From NCBI RefSeq assembly GCF_010389155.1, contig NC_057767.1, positions 26,237,723-26,301,722 on the forward strand: a stretch of DNA of 64,000 nucleotides, in the 5' to 3' direction. Every line of letters starts with the position of its first letter. Within the stretch, counting starts at the first letter, position 1. The stretch is from Erigeron canadensis (taxonomy: Eukaryota; Streptophyta; Magnoliopsida; Asterales; Asteraceae). The translations under genes were made by a program, and so were the position numbers. Below, piece after piece: positions 1-10,958 of this stretch. The notes beneath the pieces are model-generated. The model was not told the DNA's origin. It worked only from the letters and a program-made list of their open reading frames with translations, and ran no database searches.

Positions 1-1692
1 ATCTTCCTTCAGAATTTGCACATCAAGGATCTTTGCAGGATGACACCTGTGTTTCATATAATAATCATACTGATCCTTTTCATGTTTATCCTTCACCTGA
101 GCAACTTCTTTAGAAATAGGTATGAATGTAGAGAGGTCAGCATCTCGAGCATGCTTTCTTGTTGTCCTTAGGCCAGTAAGTTTGGGATTCTGAGGTGGCC
201 TGCAGATTTCCTTCTCAGCCTTCAGAACACTGGACATAATTTCCTTCTTTTTGATCTCCATCTCTTTCTTCCTATTCTTTACCAGATCTTCAATAGATAT
301 CTTGAAAGTGAGATGGTCCAGCTTTTGTTCTAAGGGAGAATACTTCATCCCATATTCATATTCGGCCATTTCCACCAAGGCCTTCTGCACTCTTGCATCA
401 TGCTTGATCTTCTGATATCTTTCATTTGTGAGACCAAGAGCTGCAGCATCTACCAGATCAATGGTACCCATTGCCAAGTGTTGGGCCCTTTCTCTTTCTT
501 TGGTTTCTCTCCACATAATGAATTGGTTGGAGACTTGTCTTTGAAGGGCTTCCAACTTTTTCTGGTCAGCATCTAAATCTGGCAATGGATAACCATGATC
601 ATCCACATTTTCTCCAACAACAAAACTAGAGTCCTTGGTCCCCTTTTTCTTTGGTTCCTCAACCATCTTAGCTTTGCCTTTGTCTTTCCTAGCTTGTTCA
701 GATGGTTGGGGTTCAGATTGTTTCCTCAGTTGTTCCCCCTCAGATTCAGATTGCCTCTTGGTTGCTTCTATTAATTCTTGAGAACTGGCTAGCAAACCAA
801 TTGGCACATCACTTCCCCCTTTGGGAATCTCCGCAGGCATCCTAGCATATAAATCAATGGCCTTCTGCATGCCCTGCAGAGGTTCCCAATTCTGCTGGGT
901 AATACTGTCAGAAATACCCTTAGACATAGTGGCAAACTGAGCTCTTAATCTGAATGTAGAGTTCAGGTTTAGCTTCTCATGCTCTAGGACTTCCTTCAGA
1001 AATCCCTTTTCTTCATCAGATAAAGCACCAGAGGGAGGAGGAGTAACAACTTTAGGAGCTTTCTTGAGCAGAGCCAGGATTTCATCCAGTTGCTTTGACT
1101 GGTTCTGAACTTGTTGATTAAGAGTTGACATAGAATTCTTCATTTCATTAACAGCTTTGTCAACCTTGTCATTTGTCGCTTTGGAGACTTCAGAAACCAT
1201 CAACCTGACCCTCTCTTCAACCTTTTCTGCCACCGACACTGAAATCTGAGAGATAAGATCTTCAGAGAATATGGATTTCAGTGTCTCAGAAACCTTTCCA
1301 CCAACAGAGGCACCAAGAGACTCTTCATCAACACTTGGTTTCTTAACCAACTCACCAACTTCTTTTTCAAGTGCCAAGAAAGAGTTTTGTATCATAAGTA
1401 TCCAGGATTGCAGATTCGCAACAACTGAACTCTGCACATCCCTCTTGGTCAACTTGAAAGCTTCACCAATTGCCCTACTCAAACCATTACATGCTGATAC
1501 CAATTCATGTAACTTCCCAACCACCAAACTCTCATTAACTGCTATTCTTGTAAATTCAGTACCCATAACAACCTGGGCACCTTTCAAATCGGCCGGAGAC
1601 TTGGTGTTGGCAGCTAGAGATTTAAATAAGCCCTCAACCTGAATGAGAAGGTTTTGGACTTCAGTTTGTGACTTCTCTAGCTGAGCTTCCAT
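1..1692 (-). pseudogene. Open C-terminal segment of the E third ORF
   Basis: This segment is a continuous minus-strand frame of more than 560 codons, open at the left edge of the window. It begins inside the protein at a Met followed by EAQLEKSQTEV. It is collinear with the D copy through KRDVQSSVVANL, ELVKKPSVD, a coiled-coil stretch (residues about 140-180 of the segment, with many Val/Lys/Asn heptads), EHEKLNLNS, LRAQF, WEPLQGMQKAI, IPKGGS and VPIGLLASSQELIEATK. A Lys/Glu-rich linker follows, then HLAMGTIDLVD and EYEYGM. The long uninterrupted frame, conserved between two copies that differ at many bases, shows that this part was under coding constraint in the active family. No known domain is recognised. 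Confidence 0.7.
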
Positions 1693-2003
1693 GCTCAGAG
1701 GTGCAGCAGACAAAGTGGAAGCTGAAGCAACAAAGGGAGTTGTCCTGATGCTTGCCAGAGTTCTTTCCAAAATTCTTTCTGAGGGACCATCAGACTCGGT
1801 CCAGAATCCAGTTCCTTTTCTTGATCTCCTGGCAGATCATACGTTCTCCTTGGTGGAACAACATGGATTTGAGGGTGAAGGAATTGAAGAGGTGGTTGAA
1901 AAACGGCAGATGTAACATAGGCTGGAGTTGTGCCTTGTGGAAACAAAGGATGTTGATGAGAAATTGGTGGTGGTTGATAAGGTGGATCAAGATCTATAAC
2001 GTT

Positions 2004-2038
<35 letters not shown>

Positions 2039-2047
2039 GCTGTTGTT

Positions 2048-2080
<33 letters not shown>
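2004..2080 (+). repeat. GTT trinucleotide microsatellite (polyglutamine codons on the minus strand)
   Basis: About 25 GTT units with two variant units. On the minus strand they read CAA/CAG glutamine codons in the frame of the third ORF. One unit is TAA, a stop in that frame. Element D has no comparable tract at the matching place, so the expansion is specific to this copy or sublineage. Confidence 0.9.
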
Positions 2081-3779
2081 CCAAAAGAGGTGGTGACAAC
2101 GGTTCTTCAACAGGATTGAGGGTTGGCTCAGAATCTGAAAGATTCTCCCTCAACAAGTCTTCATCGAACACAAAATCTTCGAGGTTTCCCTCAGGAAGCT
2201 CATCGTCATCCTAGATATTTACAATCTGGTCAGATATGCTCTGGTCTTGATTCCCAGAATCCAAGCCAGCACCCAGTTCAGCAGCTGCTTCAGCAGGTGC
2301 ATCGTTACTGGTCAGAAGTGGAACAACTTCAGACGATACCATTTGTGCCTCAGTAACCCTTGTGCTGGATCCAAGAGTCTCTTCATTGGCCGCAGACTTA
2401 GAAACCTCCATCTCTCTGGGTATCACCTGAGAAATATCAAAAGTTTGTGCATGCAAAGAGTGTAAGATTTGTGAAGTTACAGGGAGTGCATGTGCAAACT
2501 CAACTTCTAATGTGTGTTGGGCTGACACACCAATATCTTCACCGTCTCCTCCTAAAGAAGTTTTGGAGATGGTTGCTTGTAGGTTTCCCATTTGACCTTC
2601 TTCTGAAACCTGTTTTGAGGTTTCAGAAGGCTGAGCTTGGGTACTAGTATCCTTGGGTTGTAAGAATGGCCTAGAAGGACGCAGTTTTAATAAACCCTTT
2701 GGAGATCCTGAGGAATCTTTTGGGAGATCCTCAGGTTGGTCAGTGGAAGATGAAGGTGGCAGGGTAGAACTTGTTTTGGGTTTAAACAAGTGTAACAAAT
2801 TGCCACTAGATCGACTGGTGGGTCTCACATTCTTTTGTGACCCGCCCAGTGATCTTTCTGAGCCAGCCGGTCGTGCTGTGTCAGTTTTAACATTGTTACC
2901 AAGTACCTAAAGCATTGCAGGGGAAAGTTCAGGTTCGTCCTCAGACTCAGTCAGCTTCGAGAGATCTTTGCAAAAGTCCGTCTGAGAGCTTTCCTGAAGG
3001 ATGTCAAAATATCCTTCTCCCAGAATTGCAAGAAAGCATACACTCAAAAATCTAGGGAAGGCAATATGAATGCTCCTCTTCCCCTTCAACTTAGTCAATA
3101 GCTGAGTAAACAGCATCTCAACAAAGTCCACCTTCATCCCATGCCGGAAATAATAGCCCATCTCGACTTAGATCAACGAAATTTGATCCAGTCCTCCACT
3201 ATTCCCTCCAAGACACTCCATAATTTGCGTCCAGAAATATCTCCGGCACCCCTTGAAACCAGCAATAAAGATGTGGCCAGATGTCTTCAAGTTGCCATCA
3301 TCATCAAGAATTTGGTTGTGGCCGGTAGCAAGCAAAACTTCTCTGAAATTAACCCCTTTTTGTCTTATCGTATATGGGGTGTTGGGAGGCAAATAATTTA
3401 ATCTGAGCGCCTCCCTGAAACCATCAAGCGTCAATACGCACTTCACCGTACCTTCCTTCAGCGTGAATGCTATCGGCTTCTCATCCTTTGCAACTTCTGC
3501 CGTATACCAAAATTCTAACAAATAACGATGATATAACCGCTCTGGATCAGCAGTTAGAGCGTAGGAGATGGGACAGCGTTGAAGAAACGCGTTTATTCTG
3601 CCCATTAGCCCTTCAGATTTGGCATTTAGGGCTGCCTTAAAGTTGTTCATATTGAACCGAATGGTTTTGGATTCAAAATCCTTTAGCCATTGAGAACTAG
3701 GCTTTACTGCAGATTTGGGTGGTGAGTATTCAAAAGCGATAAGTGTTTTGGGTTCTTTGACAGTCGATGAAGTAGCCAT

Positions 3780-4487
3780 TTAAAAAGAGATAGAATAAAA
3801 GAAAGAAAAGAGATGAAAATGTGTTAAGAAAATTTAGGGTTTGAAGTTATGAGAGAAAATGAAATAAATGTTGAATGCTTGAGAGAATGAGAGAGAGAGA
3901 TATGATTGAGAGTAAATGAAATAAATGAAAGAATGATCTTGGAAAAAGGTTTATATATTTTCAAAGGAATACAAAAGGATTTTCCGTTGAAAATAAATAA
4001 AAAAAGGATTTTGGAATTCAAACCCAATAAAATATAATGATATTTTATTGATGGTAATTTTGATCGGGTTTGAAGTCCGAAATAATTTTTGGCAACACGT
4101 CCGCATTAAATTCAACAACGGCCATGACCCCACTTTTTCAAGAGAAATTCAACCATTTTTAATGCAAAAGCAATGATCATTTTTCTTTACGGCGCAAGTG
4201 GTATGACACATCAGCAAAAAGGTATCCTGGAACAGTAAAAATCACGTGTCCACTTGCCAGCTAGATATCCATTGTATAATAAAAGGTTTAGATGAACTTC
4301 AGATTGAATAATTTAAAGTTCTGAGAAAGGTTAAGGAAGTGCAATATGAACCTTCTCATATTCTAGAAATTCTGAAGTCCTTCAGTTTCTGAATCATTTC
4401 AGACAAAGTATTTTCTGAGGCAAAAGTTCCCCCTCAGAAAAATTTCTTTTTCTTGTAAAAACATTTTTGTCTATTCCCCCTGAATTG
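3780..4487 (-). promoter_or_regulatory. Promoter-like spacer upstream of the E third ORF
   Basis: This stretch lies between the pol stop and the third ORF and holds no frame. On the minus strand it contains a G-box core CACGTG (4243-4248), then a TATA-like AAAATATATAAA (3961-3950), then about 170 bases rich in C and T that end at the start codon at 3779. This is the layout of a plant Pol II promoter with a pyrimidine-rich 5' leader. The same order (G-box at 38338-38343, weaker TATA near 38047-38056, CT-rich leader) is kept in element D although the surrounding sequence has diverged. I infer that the third ORF is transcribed from its own promoter rather than from the LTR. Confidence 0.6.
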
Positions 4488-7400
4488 CTACACGGGATTT
4501 AGCATTCCCAACTCGCTGATTAGTTGTTTAAAAGTTTTTACATCTAAAGGTTTTGTAAACACATGAGCCAGTTGTTTGTCAGTGGGAATGAAATGAATTT
4601 CAATATCACCTTTTAAAATATGATCACGAATAAAATGGTACCTTAGATCAATATGCTTGGTTTTAGAGTGCATGACAGGATTATGAGAGATTGCGATGGC
4701 ACTTGTGTTATCATAGAATATTGGTGTTCTTGTGTATTTAACACCATAATCAGTTAGTTGGTTCTTCATCCCTAGGATCTGAGCACAACAACTTGCTGCA
4801 GAAATGTACTCAGCCTCAGCAGTGGATAATGAAACTGCAGTCTGTTTCTTGCTCGTCCAACTAACCAATTTGCCACCAAGGAAATGACAACCACCTGTGG
4901 TACTTTTCCTATCTATCTTACAACCTGCATGATCAGAATCTGAATAGCCCATGAGATCTAGACTTGAGCCTTTGGGATACCAAAGACCTAGTCTGGGGAC
5001 ACCTTTCAGGTATCAAAAAATTCTTTTTACTGCATTCTAGTTTGCTTCTCTAGGATCAGATTGAAATCGTGCACAAAGACATGTTGCAAACATTATGTCT
5101 GGTCTACTTGCAGTTAAGTACATTAATGATCCCACCATACCACGATATTTTGTGGGATCGACAGGTTTTCCATTAGGATCTGAGTCCAAGGTTAATGGTG
5201 CAGAAATTGGAGTATCTTTAGATGAGATTGAATCAAATTGATATTTCTTTAATTAGTCTTTGACATATTTTTCTTGATTAATAAAAATACCATCACTGGT
5301 TTGTTTTACTTGAAGACCTAGAATATATGTCAATTCACCCATCATACTTATTTCATACTCAGAAGACATAATTTTTGAAAACTTGTCACACAATTTTTCA
5401 TTTGTAGACCCAAACACAATATCATCAACATATACTTGTACAAGTAAGATATCACTTTTCTCATGCAAGATGAATAAAGTGTTATCTATAGCACCTCTAC
5501 GAAAACCATTATCTAAAAGATGTCGAGTTAGAGTATCATACCAGGCTCTAGGTGCTTGTCTCAGACCATACAAAGCTTTGTTCAGTCGATACACCCAGTG
5601 AGGTTTTGCTTTGCTTTCAAACCCTGGTGGTTGATACACATACACAACTTCTTCTAGCTCTCCATTCAGGAATGCACTTTTGACATCCATTTGATAGACT
5701 TTGAACTCATGATGAGCTGCAAATGCTAAGAATATTCTGATAGCTTCAAGTCTGGCCACTGGTGCAAAAGTCTCATCAAAATCAACTCCTTCTTCTTGTA
5801 CATAGCCCTTTGCAACAAGTCTGGCCTTGTTTCTGATTACATGACCATCTTCATCTACCTTGTTTCGAAAGACCCATCTTGTCCCAATTGGTTCTTTCTT
5901 CAGATTGGGGGGACAAGGAACAAGCTCCCAAACATTGTTCCTTTCAAATTGGTTGAGCTCTTCTTGCATGGCTTCAACCCAACTTGGATCTTTTAAAGCC
6001 TCGTCAATCTTCTTCGGTTCTATCAGTGACAAGAAGCTGACATATAAGCATTGATCGCTTGTGGCTCTTCTGGTCTGAACCCCTCTACTTGGATCGCCAA
6101 TCACTTGATCAATTGGATGTGAGTGAGTCCCATTAGAGTAATGACCAGGATGAACAATGATATCAGTGCAAGAACTCCTCTGTCCTACTTCAGAAGATGG
6201 ATCAGAATAAACTATTTCGGTTTCATCATCTCCATCATCTTGTAAATCACGATTTGCATCATGAAATTCTTCGTTCTGAGGTATTTCAGGGGATACTGAT
6301 ATCTGAGGAGTAGCACGCACATCTGATCCAATAGTCAGTTCAGTAGGTAGTTTGACAAAAATGGAACGATTCTGGGTGTAGCAAGCAGTTGCAACAGCTT
6401 CAGCCCAAAAACATTTTGGAAGACCTGATTCATTCAACATACTTCTGGCAGCTTCTATCAGCGTTCGATTCTTTCTCTCTACAACACCATTTTGCTCTGG
6501 AGTATGTGCTGAGGAGAAGTTCTGAGATATGCCAGTGTCCGTGCAGAAGGTTTCCAGAGTGGAATTTATGAATTCAGTGCCATTGTCACTTCTGAGCTGA
6601 CGTACTTTTCGCTTGTGCTTGAGTTCAATTTGTTTGATGAGGGCAATAATTTCAGCAGCAACTTCACTTTTATTTCTGAGGAAGATTACCCAACAATATC
6701 TTGAATATTCATCAACTACAACCAGAGTGTACTTCTTTCCTGCTCTAGTCTGAACATTCACAGGACCAAAGAGATCCATATGTAACATATGAAGTGGTTC
6801 AGTGATGCTGAAATTTTGCTTGGTCTTGAAAGATGCTTTTTTCTTCTTTCCCATTTCACACCCTGGACATGGCTTGTCTTTATTGAAAGACATGGCTGGT
6901 ATCCCATCAGCAAGTTGTTTTCTTGACAACTTATTTATATTTTTGAAATTGAGATGGGATAATCTTTTGTGCCACAACCAATTGGTGTCCTCATCAGCCT
7001 TTGTATAGAAACATTGTTCAAAAGTATCACTGTTCATGTCTACTACATAAATGTTTCCTTTTCTGGGAGCAATCATTACTACCTTCCAATCTCTGTTGAA
7101 TATGGTGCCTTGTGAAATATCAAATAAAACCTTAAAGCCATCATCACAAAGTTGGCTGACACTGATCAGGTTATATTTCAAACCATTCACATATGCAACT
7201 TTTGTGAATTTGACCTGACCGTTATTCACAACACCATATCCTTCAGTCTGTCCATGATCGTCATTACCAAAAGTTATTGAGGGCCCCTCTTGCACCCTAT
7301 ATTCCTCTAGCAGGGATTTGTGACCAGTCATGGTTCTGCCAGCAGCACTGTCAAGAAACCAAGTGTTTTTTTTGCGGTCACCCTGCACATACACAAAGAT
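4488..7400 (-). pseudogene. pol: Pol polyprotein of element E (PR, INT, RT, RNase H), broken
   Basis: The frame 7394-5253 holds the protease motif [12 protein letters not shown] (residues about 13-24, with DSA in place of the usual DSG). It then has the integrase zinc site (HKRLSH...CPGCEMGK), the integrase core with D in HMDLFGPV, D in RSDNGTEF and E in the [11 protein letters not shown] motif, and RT with [14 protein letters not shown] and YVDDIVFGS. After residue about 348 an in-frame deletion of about 150 codons removes the C-terminal integrase region that is present in D. A TAA at 5253 ends the frame. RNase H follows to 4488 (YSDSDHAG, STAEAEY, DNTSAIAI) with two more stops near 5017 and 4990. 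The true stop TAG at 4488 is followed by CAATTC. Confidence 0.85.
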
Positions 7401-7417
7401 TAGTTCTTTTTGGGAAC

Positions 7418-9766
7418 CTATCTTTTGATGGGTTCACTGGACTTGCCCTGAACAGCCTCAGATTTCTTTGGTATATGAGGAACGGATGGATCAAAGGGAA
7501 TTTCAGTCATAATTTCAGATGACACAAAAACCGTTGATTTAACAACTTCAGAAACCTTTTTCTTCTCAGATTTTTGCTTTTCTTGCTTAATTTTCTTTGA
7601 AAAAGGCTTTGGGTTTTGTTTGGGATTTTGGGGAGTGCTTTCAACATTTTTTAATCGTGCATTACAGCTCTGCACTTGCCTAGCCAAATTTTGAAATTGA
7701 CTTTCAATTTTTAACAAAATAGACTCTTGATTAGAAACCTGAGCTCTACCAGAATATGAGGTAGAAGGCTCAGCAGGGATGACATTCTTCTTCTTTTTCT
7801 GGTTCTTGGGAACCTGATTTGAAGACTGAGGGGAAGACTTCTTGGATTTAGCTTTCTTGTCTGAAGCACTGGTCTGACATGTTTCAGATTTGCCCTCAGG
7901 TTGTTCCTGGTTTTGATTAGTTATCACTTTTGATTTTCCAAGATCTTTAAAAATGATTTCTGGTCTCATTTCTTTGGGAAGTGCATCCAGGTCAGTTATT
8001 ACTGATGCAAGATGAAGATCACCAGTGCCATAAGCGATTCTTTGATTTTCAAAAGTTTTCTTAATGGCAACTTCAGGAAAAGGTGACTTCATCCAAGATT
8101 TAATTATTTTTTGTTCTTTTTCTAAAATGATTTTCAGCTCTTCTTTTTCCAATTCAAGTTTAGAAGCCAGAGATTGATAACTTTTCAAAGCTAACTGAAC
8201 ATTTTTCTGTTCTTTCAATCTGACCTGACTGGCATTCAGTTCAGAAGAGTTTATTTCAAAATTTTTAATGCTTTCTGAACGCACAGTCTCAACATATGAT
8301 ATGTCGGCCTCGATTCGAACTAAAAGATCCAGTTTTAGTCCTTCATCATTCTCAAAACCAAACTCACGAACCTTTTTCATGACAATATCCACCCAACGAC
8401 CAGATTCCACATCAGACTTAACAACATGACTATGATCTTCACGAGCCATGAAACACATGTCCCTCACTTCTTCTTCATCATCTGATGACACGTCAGAATC
8501 CTCCCATTTTTCAGTGTCTGCCATCATACAGCTATTCTTGTTGGATTCTTCTTGAGCCATCATTGCCATGTGGGCTTTCAGCTTCTTGTACTTGGCTTTG
8601 TACCCATCATCTGGCTTCTGAAAGATAGAGTGGTTAGGGGCAGTGTGTGATGAGGAAGGTTGTGATGATCTGCATTCCTTTATAAAATGTCCTTTCTTTC
8701 CACATTTAAAACATTCAAGATTGGACTTATCAACAGTGTTGTTTGAGGAAAATTGTTTGCCATTTCTTTTGGATTTAAATTTAAAACGATTAAAGGTTTT
8801 GGCAATCATAGCAACCAGATCATCATCATCATCCTCATCACATTCATGTGATGCATAATCAGAAATACCAACTTTCATTAGTTCAGCTACTATCTTCTTT
8901 ACAGAGTCAGACTGATCACTCTCAGAAGATAGTAGGGCAGTATCTTGAGGTTCAGAATAATGAACCAGAGCTGACTTGGTAGATGAATGATTCTTTGCAT
9001 CTTGCTCAGCCACGGCTCTCTCTGATTTGTTTTCCTCAGTAAATCTGAACGCACCATACAAAGAGGCCAAAGTGTGGCTGTGAAGGGTGTTGCCTTGTCT
9101 TAACACCATGATCAAATTTTCCCATTTTGAAGGCAAAATATCACAAAATTTTTCAAGCAAAATTTCTTTGTCTTTAGTGACACCAAGAGCTTTTAATTGA
9201 TTGACCAAATTTTTAAACCTAAGATATGTTTCAGTTAGAGATTCATTTGGTAATCCAAAAAATGCTTCATATTTTTTATTCAAAGAAACTTTTCTTGTGG
9301 TGATAGTTTCCTTTGTTCCTTCAAACTGTGTTAGCAATTCTTCCCACATCAACTTAGAATTATCAAGTAAAACAAGAGTAGGTTTCAAACTTTTTGGGAC
9401 AGCAAAGAGAATCATGTTTTGTAATTTGGAATCTAGGGCAGCCAAACGATGGTCTTCCTCTGACCAATGATCTTTCTCTTTGGGTGTAAACCTAGGGGTC
9501 CCATCTTGGTTAAAAACAACAGTTGATGCATTCATGGGAACATAAGGACCTTCTACAAGAATGGTGGTCAAGTGTCTTTCAACTCCAGCGATGTACTTGA
9601 GCATACATGTCTTCCAAGTAATGAATGTGTCACTATTTCCATTAAATTTAGGTACCGGATTATTTGGAAAGTGAACATGAACACTGGGTTGAACTGGTGG
9701 TGGAGGTGGTGGATTTTGATTCATATTGACATTTGGGTTAGGATTCGGTTGTTCGGTTCCAGACAT
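7418..9766 (-). CDS. gag: Gag of element E (UBN2-type capsid with CCHC knuckle)
   Basis: A frame of 782 codons starts [10 protein letters not shown] with a Pro-rich N terminus. Residues about 35-230 have the UBN2/copia gag pattern ([19 protein letters not shown], ...[27 protein letters not shown]). A CCHC zinc knuckle, [14 protein letters not shown], lies near residue 355. Acidic and coiled-coil regions follow, then a basic Lys-rich tail ([18 protein letters not shown]). The frame ends in TAG at 7418 where D has TGG. Without that change it would stop at TAA a few codons later, as in D. Pol begins in the -1 frame, overlapping the gag end. Gag would form the virus-like particle and bind RNA. 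This is the best preserved gene of element E. Confidence 0.85.
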   Translation of the reverse strand: MSGTEQPNPNPNVNMNQNPPPPPPVQPSVHVHFPNNPVPKFNGNSDTFITWKTCMLKYIAGVERHLTTILVEGPYVPMNASTVVFNQDGTPRFTPKEKDHWSEEDHRLAALDSKLQNMILFAVPKSLKPTLVLLDNSKLMWEELLTQFEGTKETITTRKVSLNKKYEAFFGLPNESLTETYLRFKNLVNQLKALGVTKDKEILLEKFCDILPSKWENLIMVLRQGNTLHSHTLASLYGAFRFTEENKSERAVAEQDAKNHSSTKSALVHYSEPQDTALLSSESDQSDSVKKIVAELMKVGISDYASHECDEDDDDDLVAMIAKTFNRFKFKSKRNGKQFSSNNTVDKSNLECFKCGKKGHFIKECRSSQPSSSHTAPNHSIFQKPDDGYKAKYKKLKAHMAMMAQEESNKNSCMMADTEKWEDSDVSSDDEEEVRDMCFMAREDHSHVVKSDVESGRWVDIVMKKVREFGFENDEGLKLDLLVRIEADISYVETVRSESIKNFEINSSELNASQVRLKEQKNVQLALKSYQSLASKLELEKEELKIILEKEQKIIKSWMKSPFPEVAIKKTFENQRIAYGTGDLHLASVITDLDALPKEMRPEIIFKDLGKSKVITNQNQEQPEGKSETCQTSASDKKAKSKKSSPQSSNQVPKNQKKKKNVIPAEPSTSYSGRAQVSNQESILLKIESQFQNLARQVQSCNARLKNVESTPQNPKQNPKPFSKKIKQEKQKSEKKKVSEVVKSTVFVSSEIMTEIPFDPSVPHIPKKSEAVQGKSSEPIKR

Positions 9767-9814
9767 CTTGTAGGATCAAAACAGGTATAACAATTTAATG
9801 ATTTAACCTGGAGA

Positions 9815-9825
9815 CTCTGATACCA
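9815..9825 (-). other. Primer-binding site of element E
   Basis: Reads TGGTATCAGAG on the minus strand, three bases inside the LTR end. It is complementary to the 3' end of plant initiator methionine tRNA, the usual copia primer. Confidence 0.9.
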
Positions 9826-9827
9826 AA

Positions 9828-10780
9828 TGTGAGTCCACCTAAACAAGATGTACAAGAGATCAAGATATAACAAGATATGAGGTTAGACAATAATAATCAC
9901 AAGTTATATCAAGAAACCCGACTGGCAAGTAAATCGAAACTAGACAAGACTAGTTAGAATTACGATCCAGATAATGGATAAGAATAATAAAGTACGATTG
10001 CTTGAAACTATATAAATTAGTAAATATAATCAAGTATTATGGCAATGAGTCGAGATGTATTTTTCAATGTATTTTATTTATTGCTATAAACAAAATACAA
10101 GAGTTGTTGCGGAACAAAGATAATCACACATGTGAAAGTATCTAAACATCCCCAGAAATACAAATGATCTATGCGACAAGGAATTACTCGTAAGAATACT
10201 TAGAGTAATATCACACGTTGCAATTTCCAAAGTTCCAAACATTTTTGCAAGTGTGAGAAGTCTTATATTTATAGGCAAACATGTCTTGATGACATGGCAA
10301 AATGTCGTACAAAAATATGGTTGGATGCATTTATGGATTTGTGGGACAAATCCATAACATGCTTGTTTAAGGTAAAGTATGTAAGTTTCTTTGATGTGAC
10401 TTGACATACTTTATTCCCAACCTTTTGCTAAAACTTTCCCAATCCCAGGTTGAGAGAAATTAACCGGGTAAAGGTAGTTAAAGCTGCAAAAAGACTTTCC
10501 TCGTAATCAGTGAAAAAGTGTTGTAAGTACTTTTTCACTGAGCTTCTTCAGATTCAACTTCAGGTAAGATCTTCTCTGAGCTCTGCTTCTGAGATGATCT
10601 TCTTCTTCAGTCTTCAGTCTTTGACTTTAGTCTGAACGTCTTCAGTGTAGGTTGATTCTGAATCTGAAGTGAAGCTTCAGTGAGCTTTATTCTGAATGAC
10701 TTCAGAATCCTGAGCAAGCTTTCTTCACTGAGCCTCAACTATTTTGAACAAATCATACTTAGTCGATTTTCGACCTAACA
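9828..10780 (-). repeat. 5' LTR of element E (953 bp)
   Basis: Bounded by TG and CA and adjacent to the primer site. It is homologous along its length to the D LTR at 32716-33654. On the minus strand a TATA-like box CTATAAATATAAG lies at about 10275-10263. The region upstream of it (10550-10760, U3) is crowded with CTTCAG/CTGAAG hexamers, and an 11-bp hairpin lies at 10509-10539. Outside its right end the sequence changes abruptly to element C at 10781. Confidence 0.9.
10509..10539 (-). promoter_or_regulatory. Conserved LTR hairpin of element E
   Basis: AGTGAAAAAGT and its exact inverse, separated by 9 bases, lie in U3 about 240 bp from the LTR start. The D left LTR keeps the same structure with a 12-bp stem (33383-33414), so it may be a protein-binding site or an RNA structure of the family. 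Confidence 0.6.
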
Positions 10781-10958
10781 GTAGCACAAAACGTCCCTGT
10801 GAACGATCCTGTAGCTTATCACTAGACTATACTACATTGACCGAGTTCTCTGCCCATTATTTTGGTGTATTTTAAGATAGTTACTTGTACAACATTTTTA
10901 TAAATTTAAAGACCCAAATAAAAACAACCATCAAGTTTTTTGGCACCGTTGTCTGGGA
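10781..10958 (+). repeat. End of the C 5' LTR and primer-binding site
   Basis: 10781-10933 is the AT-rich end of an LTR, cut on its left by element E. At 10941-10958 TGGCACCGTTGTCTGGGA matches the common Athila/Tat primer site TGGCGCCGTTGCCGGGGA with a few changes. The rest of this LTR must lie left of element E, outside the window. Confidence 0.65.

Larger units (their letters stand above)
1..3779 (-). pseudogene. Third ORF (envelope-like position) of element E, interrupted and partial
   Basis: The start at 3779 (MATSSTVKEP) follows a CT-rich leader. The N-terminal globular part (3779 to about 2950) has the conserved patterns NNFKAAL, LMGRIN, FWYTAEV, GGLDQISLI and FPRFLSVCF. A low-complexity Ser/Pro/Gln-rich middle follows, then a glutamine tract, then a charged C-terminal part with predicted coiled coil. 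Compared with the copy in D, CAA became TAA at 3167 and CAG became TAG near 2906. There are also a TAG near 2212, a TAA inside the glutamine tract near 2048, and a frameshift near 1790. The frame is then open from 1692 to base 1, so the protein ends off the window. Family size judged from D is about 1,320 aa. Function is unknown. It occupies the place of the SIRE1 envelope-like gene, but I see no clear signal peptide or membrane anchor. Confidence 0.75.
1..10780 (-). mobile_element. Ty1/copia Sirevirus-type element E, 3' end off the window
   Basis: Reading on the minus strand, the order is 5' LTR (10780-9828), tRNA-iMet primer site, gag, pol, a spacer of about 0.7 kb, and a long third ORF that runs off the left edge. 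PR-INT-RT-RNase H is the copia order. A third ORF between pol and the 3' LTR is the hallmark of the Sirevirus (SIRE1) genus. The 3' LTR is not in the window, so duplication of the target cannot be tested. The element sits in the 5' LTR of Ty3 element C, whose sequence resumes at 10781. A second member of the family is element D (32716-45658). Several stops and an integrase deletion make this copy inactive. Confidence 0.9.

Noticed and set aside
1271..1642. Plus-strand frames over the third ORFs and gag-pol of E and D
   Set aside because: Shadows of the minus-strand coding sequence, with no domain or conservation of their own.
2004..2080. CRISPR-like regular repeat
   Set aside because: A simple trinucleotide run with no spacers, in a plant retroelement.
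4484..4500. Stop-codon readthrough signal after E pol (TAG CAATTC resembles TAG CARYYA)
   Set aside because: The last base does not fit and D has TAG CATTTT. The third ORF starts 700 bp later after a promoter-like spacer, so readthrough would not reach it.
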